Assembly: GCA_023146575.1 (NCBI GenBank)
Contig: JAGLBU010000210.1
Location: forward strand, 1-8,933
Source: Methylococcales bacterium
GTDB lineage: Bacteria; Pseudomonadota; Gammaproteobacteria; Methylococcales; Methylomonadaceae
Direction of reading: 5' to 3'
Length of the DNA stretch: 8,933 nucleotides
Part shown: positions 1-7,402 of the stretch, piece after piece
Numbering within the stretch: the first letter of the stretch is position 1
Layout: every line of letters starts with the position of its first letter
The notes under the pieces: model-generated
Seen by the model: only the letters and a program-made list of their open reading frames with translations
Database searches by the model: none
What the model was told of the DNA's origin: nothing
Translations under genes and position numbers: made by a program

Positions 1-488
1 TAGGCTATCCAGGAGGGCCAAAAGTAGCCGCCTTAGCGGAAAAAGGCACGCCTCGGTTTAAATTTCCGCGCCCAATGACGAATAGACCAGGGTTAGATTT
101 TAGCTTTAGCGGCTTAAAAACCTTTACCATGAATACGCTCAATGCAACCGAAAAAACGGAGCAAGATAAAGCCGATGTCGCTTATGCTTTTCAGATGGCA
201 ACCGCCGAAACCTTAGTCATTAAATGCCGCCGCGCGTTACAACAAACAGGCTTAAACCGATTAGTGATTGCAGGAGGCGTGAGTGCAAACACTCAAATTC
301 GCGCCAGTTTACAAGCGATGGTTGCGCAAGAAAAAGCTACCTTATTTTGCCCGCCCTTAAAATATTGCACAGATAATGGCGCAATGATTGCTTATGCAGG
401 TTATCAGCGTTTATCGGTTGGCCAACAAGAATCGTTAGAAATTTTCGCAAAACCTCGTTGGCCGATGGACGATTTATTAAGTGTTTAA
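1..488 (+). CDS. tsaD: tRNA N6-threonylcarbamoyladenosine (t6A37) synthase subunit TsaD, C-terminal part (5' end outside window)
   Basis: TsaD transfers the threonylcarbamoyl group from threonylcarbamoyl-AMP to A37 of ANN-decoding tRNAs, working in the cytoplasm with TsaB and TsaE. The reading frame is open from base 3 with no start in view, so 161 C-terminal residues are visible, roughly the last half of a family usually about 340 residues long. Recognisable family segments are the GYPGGP stretch at the edge, the [10 protein letters not shown] block, the GGVSAN glycine loop of the ASKHA nucleotide fold, and [12 protein letters not shown] near the C-terminus, whose Asp is the family's metal ligand. 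The N-terminal HxxxH metal site lies outside the window. An ATG at 75 is internal, because homology continues upstream of it. The TAA stop (486-488) lies inside the 3' end of the convergent argH. Nothing suggests the gene is broken. Confidence 0.95.
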   Translation, partial: GYPGGPKVAALAEKGTPRFKFPRPMTNRPGLDFSFSGLKTFTMNTLNATEKTEQDKADVAYAFQMATAETLVIKCRRALQQTGLNRLVIAGGVSANTQIRASLQAMVAQEKATLFCPPLKYCTDNGAMIAYAGYQRLSVGQQESLEIFAKPRWPMDDLLSV

Positions 489-1868
489 TATTTGTCGGGC
501 GGTTTTAATCGCTACTTTGACGGTTTCAGGGGCAGTGCCACCAATGTGTTGACGGGCGGCAACCGAGCCTTCTAAACTTAAAACATCAAACACATCATCG
601 CTAATTTTAGGTGAAAATTTTTGCAATTCACTTAATGATAATTCCGATAAATCTCGTTTGGTGTCCAGCCCTAAGCGTACCGCTAACCCCACCACTTCAT
701 GCGCATCCCGAAACGCCATGCCTTTTCGGACTAAATAATCGGCTAAATCAGTTGCGGTGGCAAAACCTTGTTGAGCGGCTCGGTACATATTGTCTTTTTT
801 CGCTTGAATATGCGGCATCATATCGGCAAAGGCGCGTAGGCTGTTGACCACCGTATCAACGGTATCAAATAAAGGTTCTTTATCTTCTTGATTGTCTTTG
901 TTGTACGCTAAGGGTTGGCTTTTCATGAGCATTAATAACGACATTAAATGCCCTGTTACCCGTCCTGATTTTCCTCGCACTAATTCGGGGACATCGGGGT
1001 TTTTCTTTTGTGGCATGATGGAAGAACCCGTACAAAAGGCATCGGGCATCTCAATAAAATCAAATTGAGCGCTGCTCCACAAGACTAATTCTTCGGAAAA
1101 ACGTGAAAGATGCAGCATGATTAAACTGGCGGCGGCGGTAAATTCAATCGCAAAATCTCGATCACTAACCGAATCTAAAGAATTATTTGATGGTCGCGTG
1201 AAGCCTAATAAATCAGAGGTCATTTGTCGATCAATAGGGTAAGAAGTTCCTGCTAACGCCGCCGCGCCGAGGGGCATAATATTAATACGTTTTAAACAAT
1301 CTTCTAAGCGTTCTTTATCACGCGAAAGCATTTCAAACCATGCCATAAGGTGATGTCCAAACGTGATAGGTTGTGCGACTTGCAGATGCGTAAAGCCTGG
1401 CATAATCGTGGCGGCTTCTTGTTCCGCTAAATTTAATAAAGCTATTTGCAGACGCTTTAATTGCTGCTGGATTACGGTAATTTCTTGGCGTAAATATAAG
1501 CGAATATCCGTGGCAACTTGATCGTTTCGAGAGCGTCCCGTATGAAGCTTTTTGCCCGCAACCCCAATTAACTCAGTTAAACGCGCTTCAATGTTCATAT
1601 GCACGTCTTCTTGCTGAATTGACCAGATAAATTTTCCTTGTTCGATTTCCAATTGAATTTTTTCAAGACCATTAACAATATCTTGATACTCATTCTCAGT
1701 TAAAATATGTATGCTCAATAACATTTTTGCATGCGCTAACGAGCCTTGAATATCTTGTGTTGCCATTCGCTGATCAAAATCAACGGATGCGGTGAAAATT
1801 TCAACGAAGGCATCGGTTGCTTGTGCAAAACGTGCACTGGATAATTTATCAGTGTTAATAGAAGTCAT
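477..1868 (-). CDS. argH: Argininosuccinate lyase
   Basis: ArgH cleaves argininosuccinate to arginine and fumarate, the last step of arginine biosynthesis, as a cytoplasmic homotetramer of the fumarase/aspartase superfamily. The 463-residue product has normal family length. Visible signatures are [13 protein letters not shown] (109-121), GFTHLQ with the likely catalytic His161, and the superfamily signature [11 protein letters not shown] (281-291), whose serine loop carries the catalytic base. I chose the ATG at 1868. The frame stays open to a TTG at 1889, but that would add only MFYYFFI and would sit within a few bases of the predicted transcription start. No clear Shine-Dalgarno precedes the ATG. 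The N-terminus reads LSSARF where many ArgH proteins have WGGRF; the SVDFD segment after it is conserved. The gene overlaps tsaD by 12 bp tail to tail and is divergent from the TPR-like gene. Confidence 0.97.
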   Translation of the reverse strand: MTSINTDKLSSARFAQATDAFVEIFTASVDFDQRMATQDIQGSLAHAKMLLSIHILTENEYQDIVNGLEKIQLEIEQGKFIWSIQQEDVHMNIEARLTELIGVAGKKLHTGRSRNDQVATDIRLYLRQEITVIQQQLKRLQIALLNLAEQEAATIMPGFTHLQVAQPITFGHHLMAWFEMLSRDKERLEDCLKRINIMPLGAAALAGTSYPIDRQMTSDLLGFTRPSNNSLDSVSDRDFAIEFTAAASLIMLHLSRFSEELVLWSSAQFDFIEMPDAFCTGSSIMPQKKNPDVPELVRGKSGRVTGHLMSLLMLMKSQPLAYNKDNQEDKEPLFDTVDTVVNSLRAFADMMPHIQAKKDNMYRAAQQGFATATDLADYLVRKGMAFRDAHEVVGLAVRLGLDTKRDLSELSLSELQKFSPKISDDVFDVLSLEGSVAARQHIGGTAPETVKVAIKTARQILNT

Positions 1869-1897
1869 TATGAAAAAATAGTAAAACAAAAAAAGAA

Positions 1898-1903
1898 ATT
1901 ATA
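1898..1903 (-). promoter_or_regulatory. Probable argH promoter -10 element
   Basis: Reading the minus strand there is a perfect TATAAT at 1903-1898. It would place the transcription start near 1891 and give a leader of about 22 nt before the argH ATG at 1868. The -35 is poor: the best candidate at 18-bp spacing is TGCTCA (1927-1922), matching the sigma-70 consensus at three of six positions. The spacer is T-rich. The element is seen directly; its use as a promoter is inferred from position, since argH has no upstream gene on its strand. No ARG-box (ArgR operator) was recognised. Confidence 0.5.
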
Positions 1904-1960
1904 CGCTTAAAAAATTTACCTTGAGCAGGGTAACATCGTTTAAATTTTAACTTAACCTGT

Positions 1961-1965
1961 AGGAA
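1961..1965 (+). promoter_or_regulatory. Ribosome binding site of the TPR-like gene
   Basis: AGGAA lies 10 nt before the ATG at 1976. It is the clearest Shine-Dalgarno match in the window and fixes the start of this gene. Confidence 0.6.
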
Positions 1966-1975
1966 CCTTACACTT

Positions 1976-2788
1976 ATGTCAATTTTCACCTCTATTAAGA
2001 AAAAAGCTACACTGATTGCGGCAACCAAACAAATTAAAAAAGCTCGTAAAGAAACCGATAAAAATAAAGCCGATGCGTTGTATAAAAGTGCGTATGAAGG
2101 CTTTGAATTTATTTTAAGTGACAATGAAATGTTAGCAGATGCGTTGTATCAATGGGGGTTTGGGTTATTACATCAAGCCAAATTAGCACAAGACCAACAA
2201 GCCATTGACTTGTATGAAGAAGCGATTAGTAAATATACGTTTTGCTTGATTGTTGAGCCTTTCTGTTTAGGCGCGGCACTTGAAAGTGGTGTGGCTTATA
2301 TGGATATTGCGCGATTAACCGCGGTTTCAGCAGGCGATGATTTATATAAGCGCGCTAAAAAATGTTTTGACCGCGCAGGGGAGATTCAAAAAGGCAGTGG
2401 GGAATATAACCTTGCGTGTTTGCATAGTATTAAAGGCAATCAAGCCGCGTGTTTAGCCTCGTTAAGAACCGCCAGAGATTTTGCACATTTACCCGATGAT
2501 AGTGATATTTTAAATGACCCAGATATGCAAAATACGGTGAAAACTGCCGAATTTATTGCATTTATGGCGGAAATCGAGCAGGAAAAAGCAGCGATTGAAA
2601 AGGCAGAAGCTGAGAAAAAACAAGCGAAAGCCGAGGCAAAACTAAGAGCAGGCGGTGCAAGTAATATTGGCAACAACTCGGTTGAAAAAACGGAATCTAC
2701 ACCAGCAGTCAATGCTGAAATGAAAAAAACAGAATCTGAGGCGGACGCTAAACCCGCCAAAGATGATAACAAGGACGCATCAAGCTAG
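1976..2788 (+). CDS. Uncharacterised TPR-like protein with TPR end-of-group-type segment and charged C-terminal tail
   Basis: The 270-residue product has no known function. There is no signal peptide or membrane segment, so it is predicted cytoplasmic. The N-terminus is lysine-rich (1-30). Residues about 31-140 form alternating helices with TPR-like spacing, such as ADALYKSAYEGFEFIL and AIDLYEEAISKYTFCL. Residues about 144-197 (YNLACLHSIKGNQAACLASL, then a DPDMQN stretch) resemble the TPR end-of-group module that caps TPR arrays. Residues about 198-224 are a Glu/Lys/Ala-rich probable coiled coil, followed by a low-complexity tail rich in Lys, Glu, Asp, Ala and Ser that is probably disordered. 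Such proteins usually act as protein-binding scaffolds, but no partner can be named. AGGAA at 1961 supports the start. The gene is divergent from argH, and its stop codon shares CTAG with der. It is monocistronic as seen here. Confidence 0.85.
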   Translation: MSIFTSIKKKATLIAATKQIKKARKETDKNKADALYKSAYEGFEFILSDNEMLADALYQWGFGLLHQAKLAQDQQAIDLYEEAISKYTFCLIVEPFCLGAALESGVAYMDIARLTAVSAGDDLYKRAKKCFDRAGEIQKGSGEYNLACLHSIKGNQAACLASLRTARDFAHLPDDSDILNDPDMQNTVKTAEFIAFMAEIEQEKAAIEKAEAEKKQAKAEAKLRAGGASNIGNNSVEKTESTPAVNAEMKKTESEADAKPAKDDNKDASS

Positions 2789-4188
2789 TCTTTTTTAACG
2801 CGATTTCGTGAATTAATTCGCGCCAAACGTTCTACTTTTTTCTGATGTTTTTCAGGGGCTTTCTTTTTCACTTCTTTATAAGGATTATCGGGTGATTTAA
2901 ATTTAAGTCTGACGGGGGTTCCTTTCAGGCTTAATTTATTTCGGTAAACATTCATTAAATATCGCTTATAGGCATCGGGCAAAGCATCGGTTTGTGCGCC
3001 ATGAATAATAACGGTGGGCGGATTGCGACCGCCTTGATGCGCGTATTTTAATTTTATGCGTCGATTTTGAACCAAAGGTGGTTGATGTGCTAAGGTGGCT
3101 TCTTTTAATATTTGGGTTAATATTGGGGTGGACATGTTAATCATGGTGCTGTCGTAAAGCGTTTGCACCATATCAAATAAATTACCCACCCCACTGCCAT
3201 GCAGAGCAGAAATAGGGTGTTTTTCGGCAAAATCTAAAAAGGGCAACTTAACGTCTATTTGGCGTTTAATCAGGTCTTTTTGATCCAAACTTATACCGTC
3301 CCATTTATTCAAGCCTAAGACCAATGAGCGCCCTGCTTCTAAAACTAAGCCGAGTAAATGGCAATCTTGATCGGTAATCCCTTCTCTGGCATCAATTAAA
3401 TAAATAACCACATTAGCTTTTTCAATCGCTTGTAAGGATTTAATCACACTAAACTTCTCAATCGCTAACGAAATTTTGGCTCGGCGACGCATTCCTGCGG
3501 TATCAATTAAGGTAAAACGTGTTTCATTACGTTCAAAGGGGATAAAAATACTATCACGGGTGGTGCCGGGTTGATCAAAAACCACCACGCGTTCTTCGCC
3601 TAAAATACGATTGACCAGTGTTGATTTTCCAACATTTGGGCGACCAACTACCGCAATACCAATACCTTTTTCTGCGTCGTCGATTTCTTCTTCGGTCTCA
3701 GGGATGAGTTCATCTAAGGCGCTTAATAACTCGTTAACCCCTCGGCCATGCGTTGCCGCCACTTTATAAGGTTGTCCTAATGCCAAAGAATGAAATTCAG
3801 CGGTGGCTAAGTCGGCATTAATCCCATCAATTTTATTCGTTACCAATAAAATAGGTTTGTTGAGTTTTCGTAATTCACTCGCCACTTGTTCATCGGAGGC
3901 ATTTAAACCTTCGCGTGCATCGACCATAAAAAAAACAATATCAGCCTCGTCTAAGGCAACTTCGACTTGTTTTTTGGCAAAATCATCAACGCCTTGGGCA
4001 TCATCCATTAAGCCGCCTGTGTCAACGACCAAGCAGTCACGCTCACCACGTTTGACACGTCCATATTGACGATCACGGGTTAAGCCTGGAAAGTCGGCAA
4101 CCAAGGCCTCTCGACTGCGGGTTAAATAATTAAATAAGGTGGATTTACCAACATTAGGTCGGCCAATTAAAGCAATAACAGGAAGCAT
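2785..4188 (-). CDS. der: Ribosome biogenesis GTPase Der (EngA), tandem G domains
   Basis: Der is the double-GTPase needed for maturation of the 50S ribosomal subunit. The 467 residues match family length. G domain 1 shows the P-loop GRPNVGKS (9-16), DTGG (56-59) and NKID (118-121). An acidic linker (about 163-173) leads to G domain 2 with GRPNVGKS (182-189), DTAG (229-232) and NKWD (294-297). The C-terminal KH-like RNA-binding domain spans about 350-435 and ends in a basic tail. All nucleotide-binding motifs are intact in both domains. The ATG abuts the bamB stop codon exactly (TAAATG), with only a weak GCGAGA-type Shine-Dalgarno upstream, so translational coupling to bamB is likely. It is the last gene of the minus-strand cluster, and its stop overlaps that of the convergent TPR-like gene. 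Confidence 0.98.
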   Translation of the reverse strand: MLPVIALIGRPNVGKSTLFNYLTRSREALVADFPGLTRDRQYGRVKRGERDCLVVDTGGLMDDAQGVDDFAKKQVEVALDEADIVFFMVDAREGLNASDEQVASELRKLNKPILLVTNKIDGINADLATAEFHSLALGQPYKVAATHGRGVNELLSALDELIPETEEEIDDAEKGIGIAVVGRPNVGKSTLVNRILGEERVVVFDQPGTTRDSIFIPFERNETRFTLIDTAGMRRRAKISLAIEKFSVIKSLQAIEKANVVIYLIDAREGITDQDCHLLGLVLEAGRSLVLGLNKWDGISLDQKDLIKRQIDVKLPFLDFAEKHPISALHGSGVGNLFDMVQTLYDSTMINMSTPILTQILKEATLAHQPPLVQNRRIKLKYAHQGGRNPPTVIIHGAQTDALPDAYKRYLMNVYRNKLSLKGTPVRLKFKSPDNPYKEVKKKAPEKHQKKVERLARINSRNRVKKD

Positions 4189-5409
4189 TTAAAATAATCT
4201 CGCTTTTAGCGCGGCTAAAGTGCCGTCTTTTGCATAAATATATACTATTTCATTCATGACGATGGGTTTGGAATCAATGGCATCATCGGCGACTTTCACC
4301 CGATTCAGTAAGCGGCCGTCTGAGCGTGAAAGCCAATGTAAATAACCTTCAAAATCGCCGACAACCACATAATTCTCATAAGCCACGGGGGTGGTTAATG
4401 AGCGAAAATGCAACGCTTCTTGTTTCCAAAGCGTGCCGCCGTTACGCTGTTCAAGTTGCCAGACATCGCTTTTAGAATCGCTCAAATACAGATAACGTTG
4501 ATCCATACTTAAGGTCGTGTAGGCGGATAAATTTCGATTGCGCCACAGTGGATTGCCATCTTCTTTGGTAACTGCCGTCGTGCCGCCATTGTAGCTGGAA
4601 ATATAAATAATACCGTCTTTTTCAATGGGATCGGAATCTAAATCCACTAAACGTTCAACTTCTGAGCGCCCACTGGGAATTACGATGGTGGTTTCCCAGT
4701 TAATTTTACCCGTTTTCAAATCCAGTGAGACTAATTTTCCGTTGGCATAACCAACAATTATTTGTTCATCAAGGGCTAAAGGTTTTCCTGTGCCCCGAAT
4801 ACTAAGCAATGGCACGCTTTTTTCAAACGACCATAACTGCTGACCGTCGGATTCATTTAAGGCAATAACGCCGCCATCGGTGGTACGAATAATAACAATA
4901 TTTTGAGTGATGACAGGAATGGCAAGGACTTCACTTGAAACTCGTGTATGCCATAATTCTTCCCCTGTACTGCGATTAAAGGCGACAACATCCGCGTTGC
5001 TACTGCCTAAAATTAAGTTATTGACACTAACACCTGGCCCTGCTGAAAAGGGGTAATCTGTTTCTTGTTCCCACAATAAATCGCCCGTGGAGGTTTCTCT
5101 GGCTTGTAGTAAGCCTTCTTTATCGGCCACAAAAATGTTGTCAGAACTAATGGCAAGATCAAGTTTTAAAAAACGTCTATCTTTACCAACCCCGATGGAT
5201 TTTTTCCAAATAATGTCTAATTCAACTTCAATATCGTATTCGGTTAAAAGCTCTGGGGGCTCTGAATCTTTATTACTGCCAAAGACAGAATTACCCAAGT
5301 CTTGAATTGATTCACCAAGGTGATTAAGCGTGCCACAGGCTGAAATTGATAAGCTCAGTAGTACAATACTAAAGGGTAAGGCGAATTTTGAGAAGGTATT
5401 TTTTAGCAT
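4189..5409 (-). CDS. bamB: Outer-membrane protein assembly factor BamB (lipoprotein, beta-propeller)
   Basis: BamB is the periplasmic, outer-membrane-anchored lipoprotein of the Bam complex and helps BamA insert beta-barrel proteins. The 406-residue product begins with a lipoprotein signal ending in the lipobox ISAC with Cys25; the +2 residue is Gly, so no inner-membrane retention Asp. PQQ-like beta-propeller blades show as repeated 'G..LW' motifs: GDLLWEQ (109), GEELWHT (149), GQQLWSF (189), GKINWET (234), GNPLWRN (285) and GGTLWKQ (324). The BamA-contact loops known from E. coli BamB seem kept: LLSIRG (201-206, with Arg205) and RLVDLDSDP (253-261, with two Asp residues). That mapping is by eye. 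The start is 20 bp after the yfgM stop with no strong Shine-Dalgarno; the stop abuts the der ATG. The yfgM-bamB-der order matches other gammaproteobacteria. Confidence 0.97.
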   Translation of the reverse strand: MLKNTFSKFALPFSIVLLSLSISACGTLNHLGESIQDLGNSVFGSNKDSEPPELLTEYDIEVELDIIWKKSIGVGKDRRFLKLDLAISSDNIFVADKEGLLQARETSTGDLLWEQETDYPFSAGPGVSVNNLILGSSNADVVAFNRSTGEELWHTRVSSEVLAIPVITQNIVIIRTTDGGVIALNESDGQQLWSFEKSVPLLSIRGTGKPLALDEQIIVGYANGKLVSLDLKTGKINWETTIVIPSGRSEVERLVDLDSDPIEKDGIIYISSYNGGTTAVTKEDGNPLWRNRNLSAYTTLSMDQRYLYLSDSKSDVWQLEQRNGGTLWKQEALHFRSLTTPVAYENYVVVGDFEGYLHWLSRSDGRLLNRVKVADDAIDSKPIVMNEIVYIYAKDGTLAALKARLF

Positions 5410-5429
5410 AAAATCTTAAGTTACACGGA

Positions 5430-6074
5430 TTAACTTTTAGTGGTTAATTGTGTTTCAGGCGCGCTAATATCATCTAATTTCATTTGTAATAAGGGCGATC
5501 CCTGTGCGGTTTTTAAGGCTTTTTCATAAGCAGTACGAGCTTCGCCTAAACGGTTGAGTGCCACATATAAATCCCCTGTGAGTTCATCATAATTACCTGA
5601 AAAACTTTGTGTGGTGGATGCGTCGGCCTCAGAAATTAATTGCAATCCCTTTTCATACTCTTTGGTGGCGAGCATTAATCGAATGAGACGAATACGGGCG
5701 ACATTTTTAATTTCAGGGTCTTTTTGCTGTAATAAATCCTGCAAAATAGTTTTAGCGGCGGTTAAATCCCCTGTGTTAATTTTGACTTTTGCCTGCATTA
5801 ACGTGGCGTATCGAGCGTAATGACTGGCAGGGAATTGCTTGATTAATTCTAAGGATTTTGTATCCATTTCAGCATATTTTTCAGCCTCGTCAAAGTCTAA
5901 TAATTGCTCATATAAAACCGAGGCTTCTATTGATTGTGTTTGTTGGTGACCTTTCCAAAAATCCCAGCCGACGATTAAAACGCCGCCTAAAATCGCACCT
6001 GCGATCATGGATTTTCCATTTTCTTTCCACCACGCTTGTAGGGCTTCAACTTGTTCTTCTTCTGTATCGTACAC
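5430..6074 (-). CDS. yfgM: YfgM family inner-membrane protein, Sec translocon-associated periplasmic TPR protein
   Basis: In E. coli, YfgM is an inner-membrane protein that binds SecYEG and PpiD and helps hand secreted proteins to periplasmic chaperones. The 214-residue product starts with the family-typical acidic cytoplasmic segment (YDTEEEQVEALQAWWKENG), then one transmembrane helix at about 22-40 and a periplasmic TPR-like helical domain (about 45-205). The helices around 88-115, 125-148 and 163-188 look like TPR units. The start is GTG at 6074. The sequence MYDTEEEQ fits the family N-terminus, and AAGAGA on the minus strand (6086-6081) sits 6 nt upstream as a Shine-Dalgarno. It begins 14 bp after the hisS stop and is followed 20 bp later by bamB, so co-transcription is likely. 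Confidence 0.93.
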   Translation of the reverse strand: MYDTEEEQVEALQAWWKENGKSMIAGAILGGVLIVGWDFWKGHQQTQSIEASVLYEQLLDFDEAEKYAEMDTKSLELIKQFPASHYARYATLMQAKVKINTGDLTAAKTILQDLLQQKDPEIKNVARIRLIRLMLATKEYEKGLQLISEADASTTQSFSGNYDELTGDLYVALNRLGEARTAYEKALKTAQGSPLLQMKLDDISAPETQLTTKS

Positions 6075-6080
6075 GGTTTT

Positions 6081-6086
6081 TCTCTT
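6081..6086 (-). promoter_or_regulatory. Ribosome binding site supporting the yfgM GTG start
   Basis: AAGAGA on the minus strand lies 6 nt before the GTG at 6074, inside the 14-bp gap after hisS. It decides the start, because no ATG is found at the family's expected N-terminus. Confidence 0.45.
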
Positions 6087-6088
6087 AG

Positions 6089-7369
6089 CTATAGGTGAGT
6101 GGATAAAAGGTTGATTGCAGCGTCATGTGACATGATTTTTTGAGGCAGATTTTGACGTAAAAACTTTACGGCTACTTGTAGGTTTTCGGCCTCATCTTCG
6201 CCAATAATAAGCGCAAACTGTGCGCCACTTTTATCGGCTTTTTTAAATTGACTTTTAAAACTGCCGTCATTGCAATTAACTTGTAATTTTACATGTGGTA
6301 GTTGATCTCGGATTTTTTCGGAAAAAAGCAGGCCTTGCTTTTCCGCCGCTGCCCCAACTCGAATCATGTAAGCATCAACGCTGGCTTCAACAGGGACATT
6401 ATCGAGTAATTCAACCAGCGATAATAATCGCTCCATACCTAGTGCAAAGCCAATGGCATAATTATTTTTACCGCCTAACTGTTCAATCAATCCATCATAG
6501 CGCCCCCCAGCACACACAGTCCCTTGTGCGCCCAGTTCGTCTGTTACCCATTCAAAAACAGTTTTACCATAATAATCCAATCCTCGAACCAAGCGCGGAT
6601 TAAGGTGATACGCAATCCCTAAATTATCCAAGTTATCGGTTAGGTTTTGAAAATGAGCGCGGCTGTCATCGCCTAAATAAGCCATCAACGTGGGTGCATT
6701 TTCAACCACCGTTTTCATGGCAGGGTTTTTAGTATCCAAAATTCGCAACGGGTTACTTTTTAAACGCCGTAAACTGTCTTCATCCAGTTGATCTAAATGA
6801 CCATTAAAATAATCAACTAATTTTTCTCGATAAACGCTGCGTTCTTCCTGTGTCCCTAAGGAATTTAATTGCAATTGCAACTTGTTGTCAATCCCTAAAT
6901 TTTTCCATAAACGGGTTGCAAGTGTAATTAGCTCGGTATCAATATCCGCCGATGCCATACCATAGGTTTCAACGCCGAGTTGATAAAATTGGCGATAGCG
7001 ACCTTTTTGAGGTCTTTCATGGCGAAACATAGCGCCTAAATACCATAAACGATGGACTTGATTGTACAATAACCCGTGTTCTATACAGGCTCTTAAACAG
7101 CCTGCGGTGCCTTCTGGGCGTAGGGTTAACGAGTCGCCATTACGGTCGTCAAAGGTATACATTTCTTTTTCGACAATATCGGTGACTTCGCCAATTGCAC
7201 GCTTAAACAAGGCAGTTTTTTCAACAATGGGGAGACGAATTTCTTGATAACCATAAGCGGAAAGTACCGATTTAATATGGTTTTCAACATAGCCCCACAA
7301 GGAGGATTTGTCGGGTAGCACATCGTGCATACCGCGAATGGCTTGGATGGATTGACTGTTTTTTGCCAT
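6089..7369 (-). CDS. hisS: Histidyl-tRNA synthetase (class II)
   Basis: HisS charges tRNA-His with histidine in the cytoplasm as a homodimer. With the ATG at 7369 the product has 426 residues, normal for the family. Visible landmarks are the N-terminal [12 protein letters not shown] (8-19), class II motif 2 in [18 protein letters not shown] (115-132), the histidine-specific blocks LVRGLDYYG (260-268) and AGGRYDGL (287-294), and motif 3 [10 protein letters not shown] (307-316). The C-terminal anticodon-binding domain runs from about 330. The frame extends to a TTG at 7378 (adding MYI), but the ATG gives the common MAK start. Neither start has a recognisable Shine-Dalgarno; the 33-bp gap after pilW is very AT-rich. 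pilW directly precedes it, where rodZ and ispG lie in enterobacteria. Confidence 0.98.
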   Translation of the reverse strand: MAKNSQSIQAIRGMHDVLPDKSSLWGYVENHIKSVLSAYGYQEIRLPIVEKTALFKRAIGEVTDIVEKEMYTFDDRNGDSLTLRPEGTAGCLRACIEHGLLYNQVHRLWYLGAMFRHERPQKGRYRQFYQLGVETYGMASADIDTELITLATRLWKNLGIDNKLQLQLNSLGTQEERSVYREKLVDYFNGHLDQLDEDSLRRLKSNPLRILDTKNPAMKTVVENAPTLMAYLGDDSRAHFQNLTDNLDNLGIAYHLNPRLVRGLDYYGKTVFEWVTDELGAQGTVCAGGRYDGLIEQLGGKNNYAIGFALGMERLLSLVELLDNVPVEASVDAYMIRVGAAAEKQGLLFSEKIRDQLPHVKLQVNCNDGSFKSQFKKADKSGAQFALIIGEDEAENLQVAVKFLRQNLPQKIMSHDAAINLLSTHL

Positions 7370-7402
7370 AATGTACAAATAAAAATGTTAATAAGAAAAA
7401 TA

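Larger units (their letters stand above)
1869..1975. other. Divergent intergenic region between argH and the TPR-like gene
   Basis: These 107 bp must hold the start signals of both divergent genes. The argH side has a TATAAT at 1903-1898 on the minus strand. On the plus strand, TTGAGC (1921-1926) followed 18 bp later by TTTTAA (1945-1950) is a possible but weak sigma-70 promoter for the TPR-like gene. No operator palindrome, riboswitch or attenuator was recognised. Confidence 0.4.

Noticed and set aside
1869..1889. Seven-residue N-terminal extension of ArgH from a TTG
   Set aside because: The TTG lies within a few bases of the predicted transcription start; the ATG at 1868 gives a normal ArgH.
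1855..2124. Minus-strand frame spanning the argH leader and the start of the TPR-like gene
   Set aside because: It crosses both divergent start regions, resembles no family, and is a by-product of AT-rich sequence.
2723..2758. Hairpin GGCGG...CCGCC (2740-2744 with 2754-2758) followed on the minus strand by a T7 run, as a der terminator
   Set aside because: The T run begins about 10 nt after the stem, too far for an intrinsic terminator, and the sequence is coding for the TPR-like protein.
2440..2772. Minus-strand open frame opposite the TPR-like gene, giving a hydrophobic Ala/Ser/Phe-rich product
   Set aside because: It is the mirror of the Lys/Glu/Ala-rich plus-strand tail, has no homology signal or start context, and overlaps a better-supported gene completely.
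2771..2796. Possible intrinsic terminator for the TPR-like gene: AAGGAC pairing with GTCTTT across an 11-nt loop, then T residues
   Set aside because: The stem is six pairs with one G-U and low GC, and half of the T tract is used in the stem. Too weak to call.
2799..2825. CGCGA...TCGCG inverted repeat around GAATTAATTC near the 3' end of der
   Set aside because: A 5-bp stem with a long loop and no adjoining T tract; it lies in the conserved basic tail of Der and is explained by coding sequence.
3803..4069. Plus-strand open frame inside der
   Set aside because: Serine/lysine-rich antisense translation of the conserved first G domain of Der; no independent evidence.
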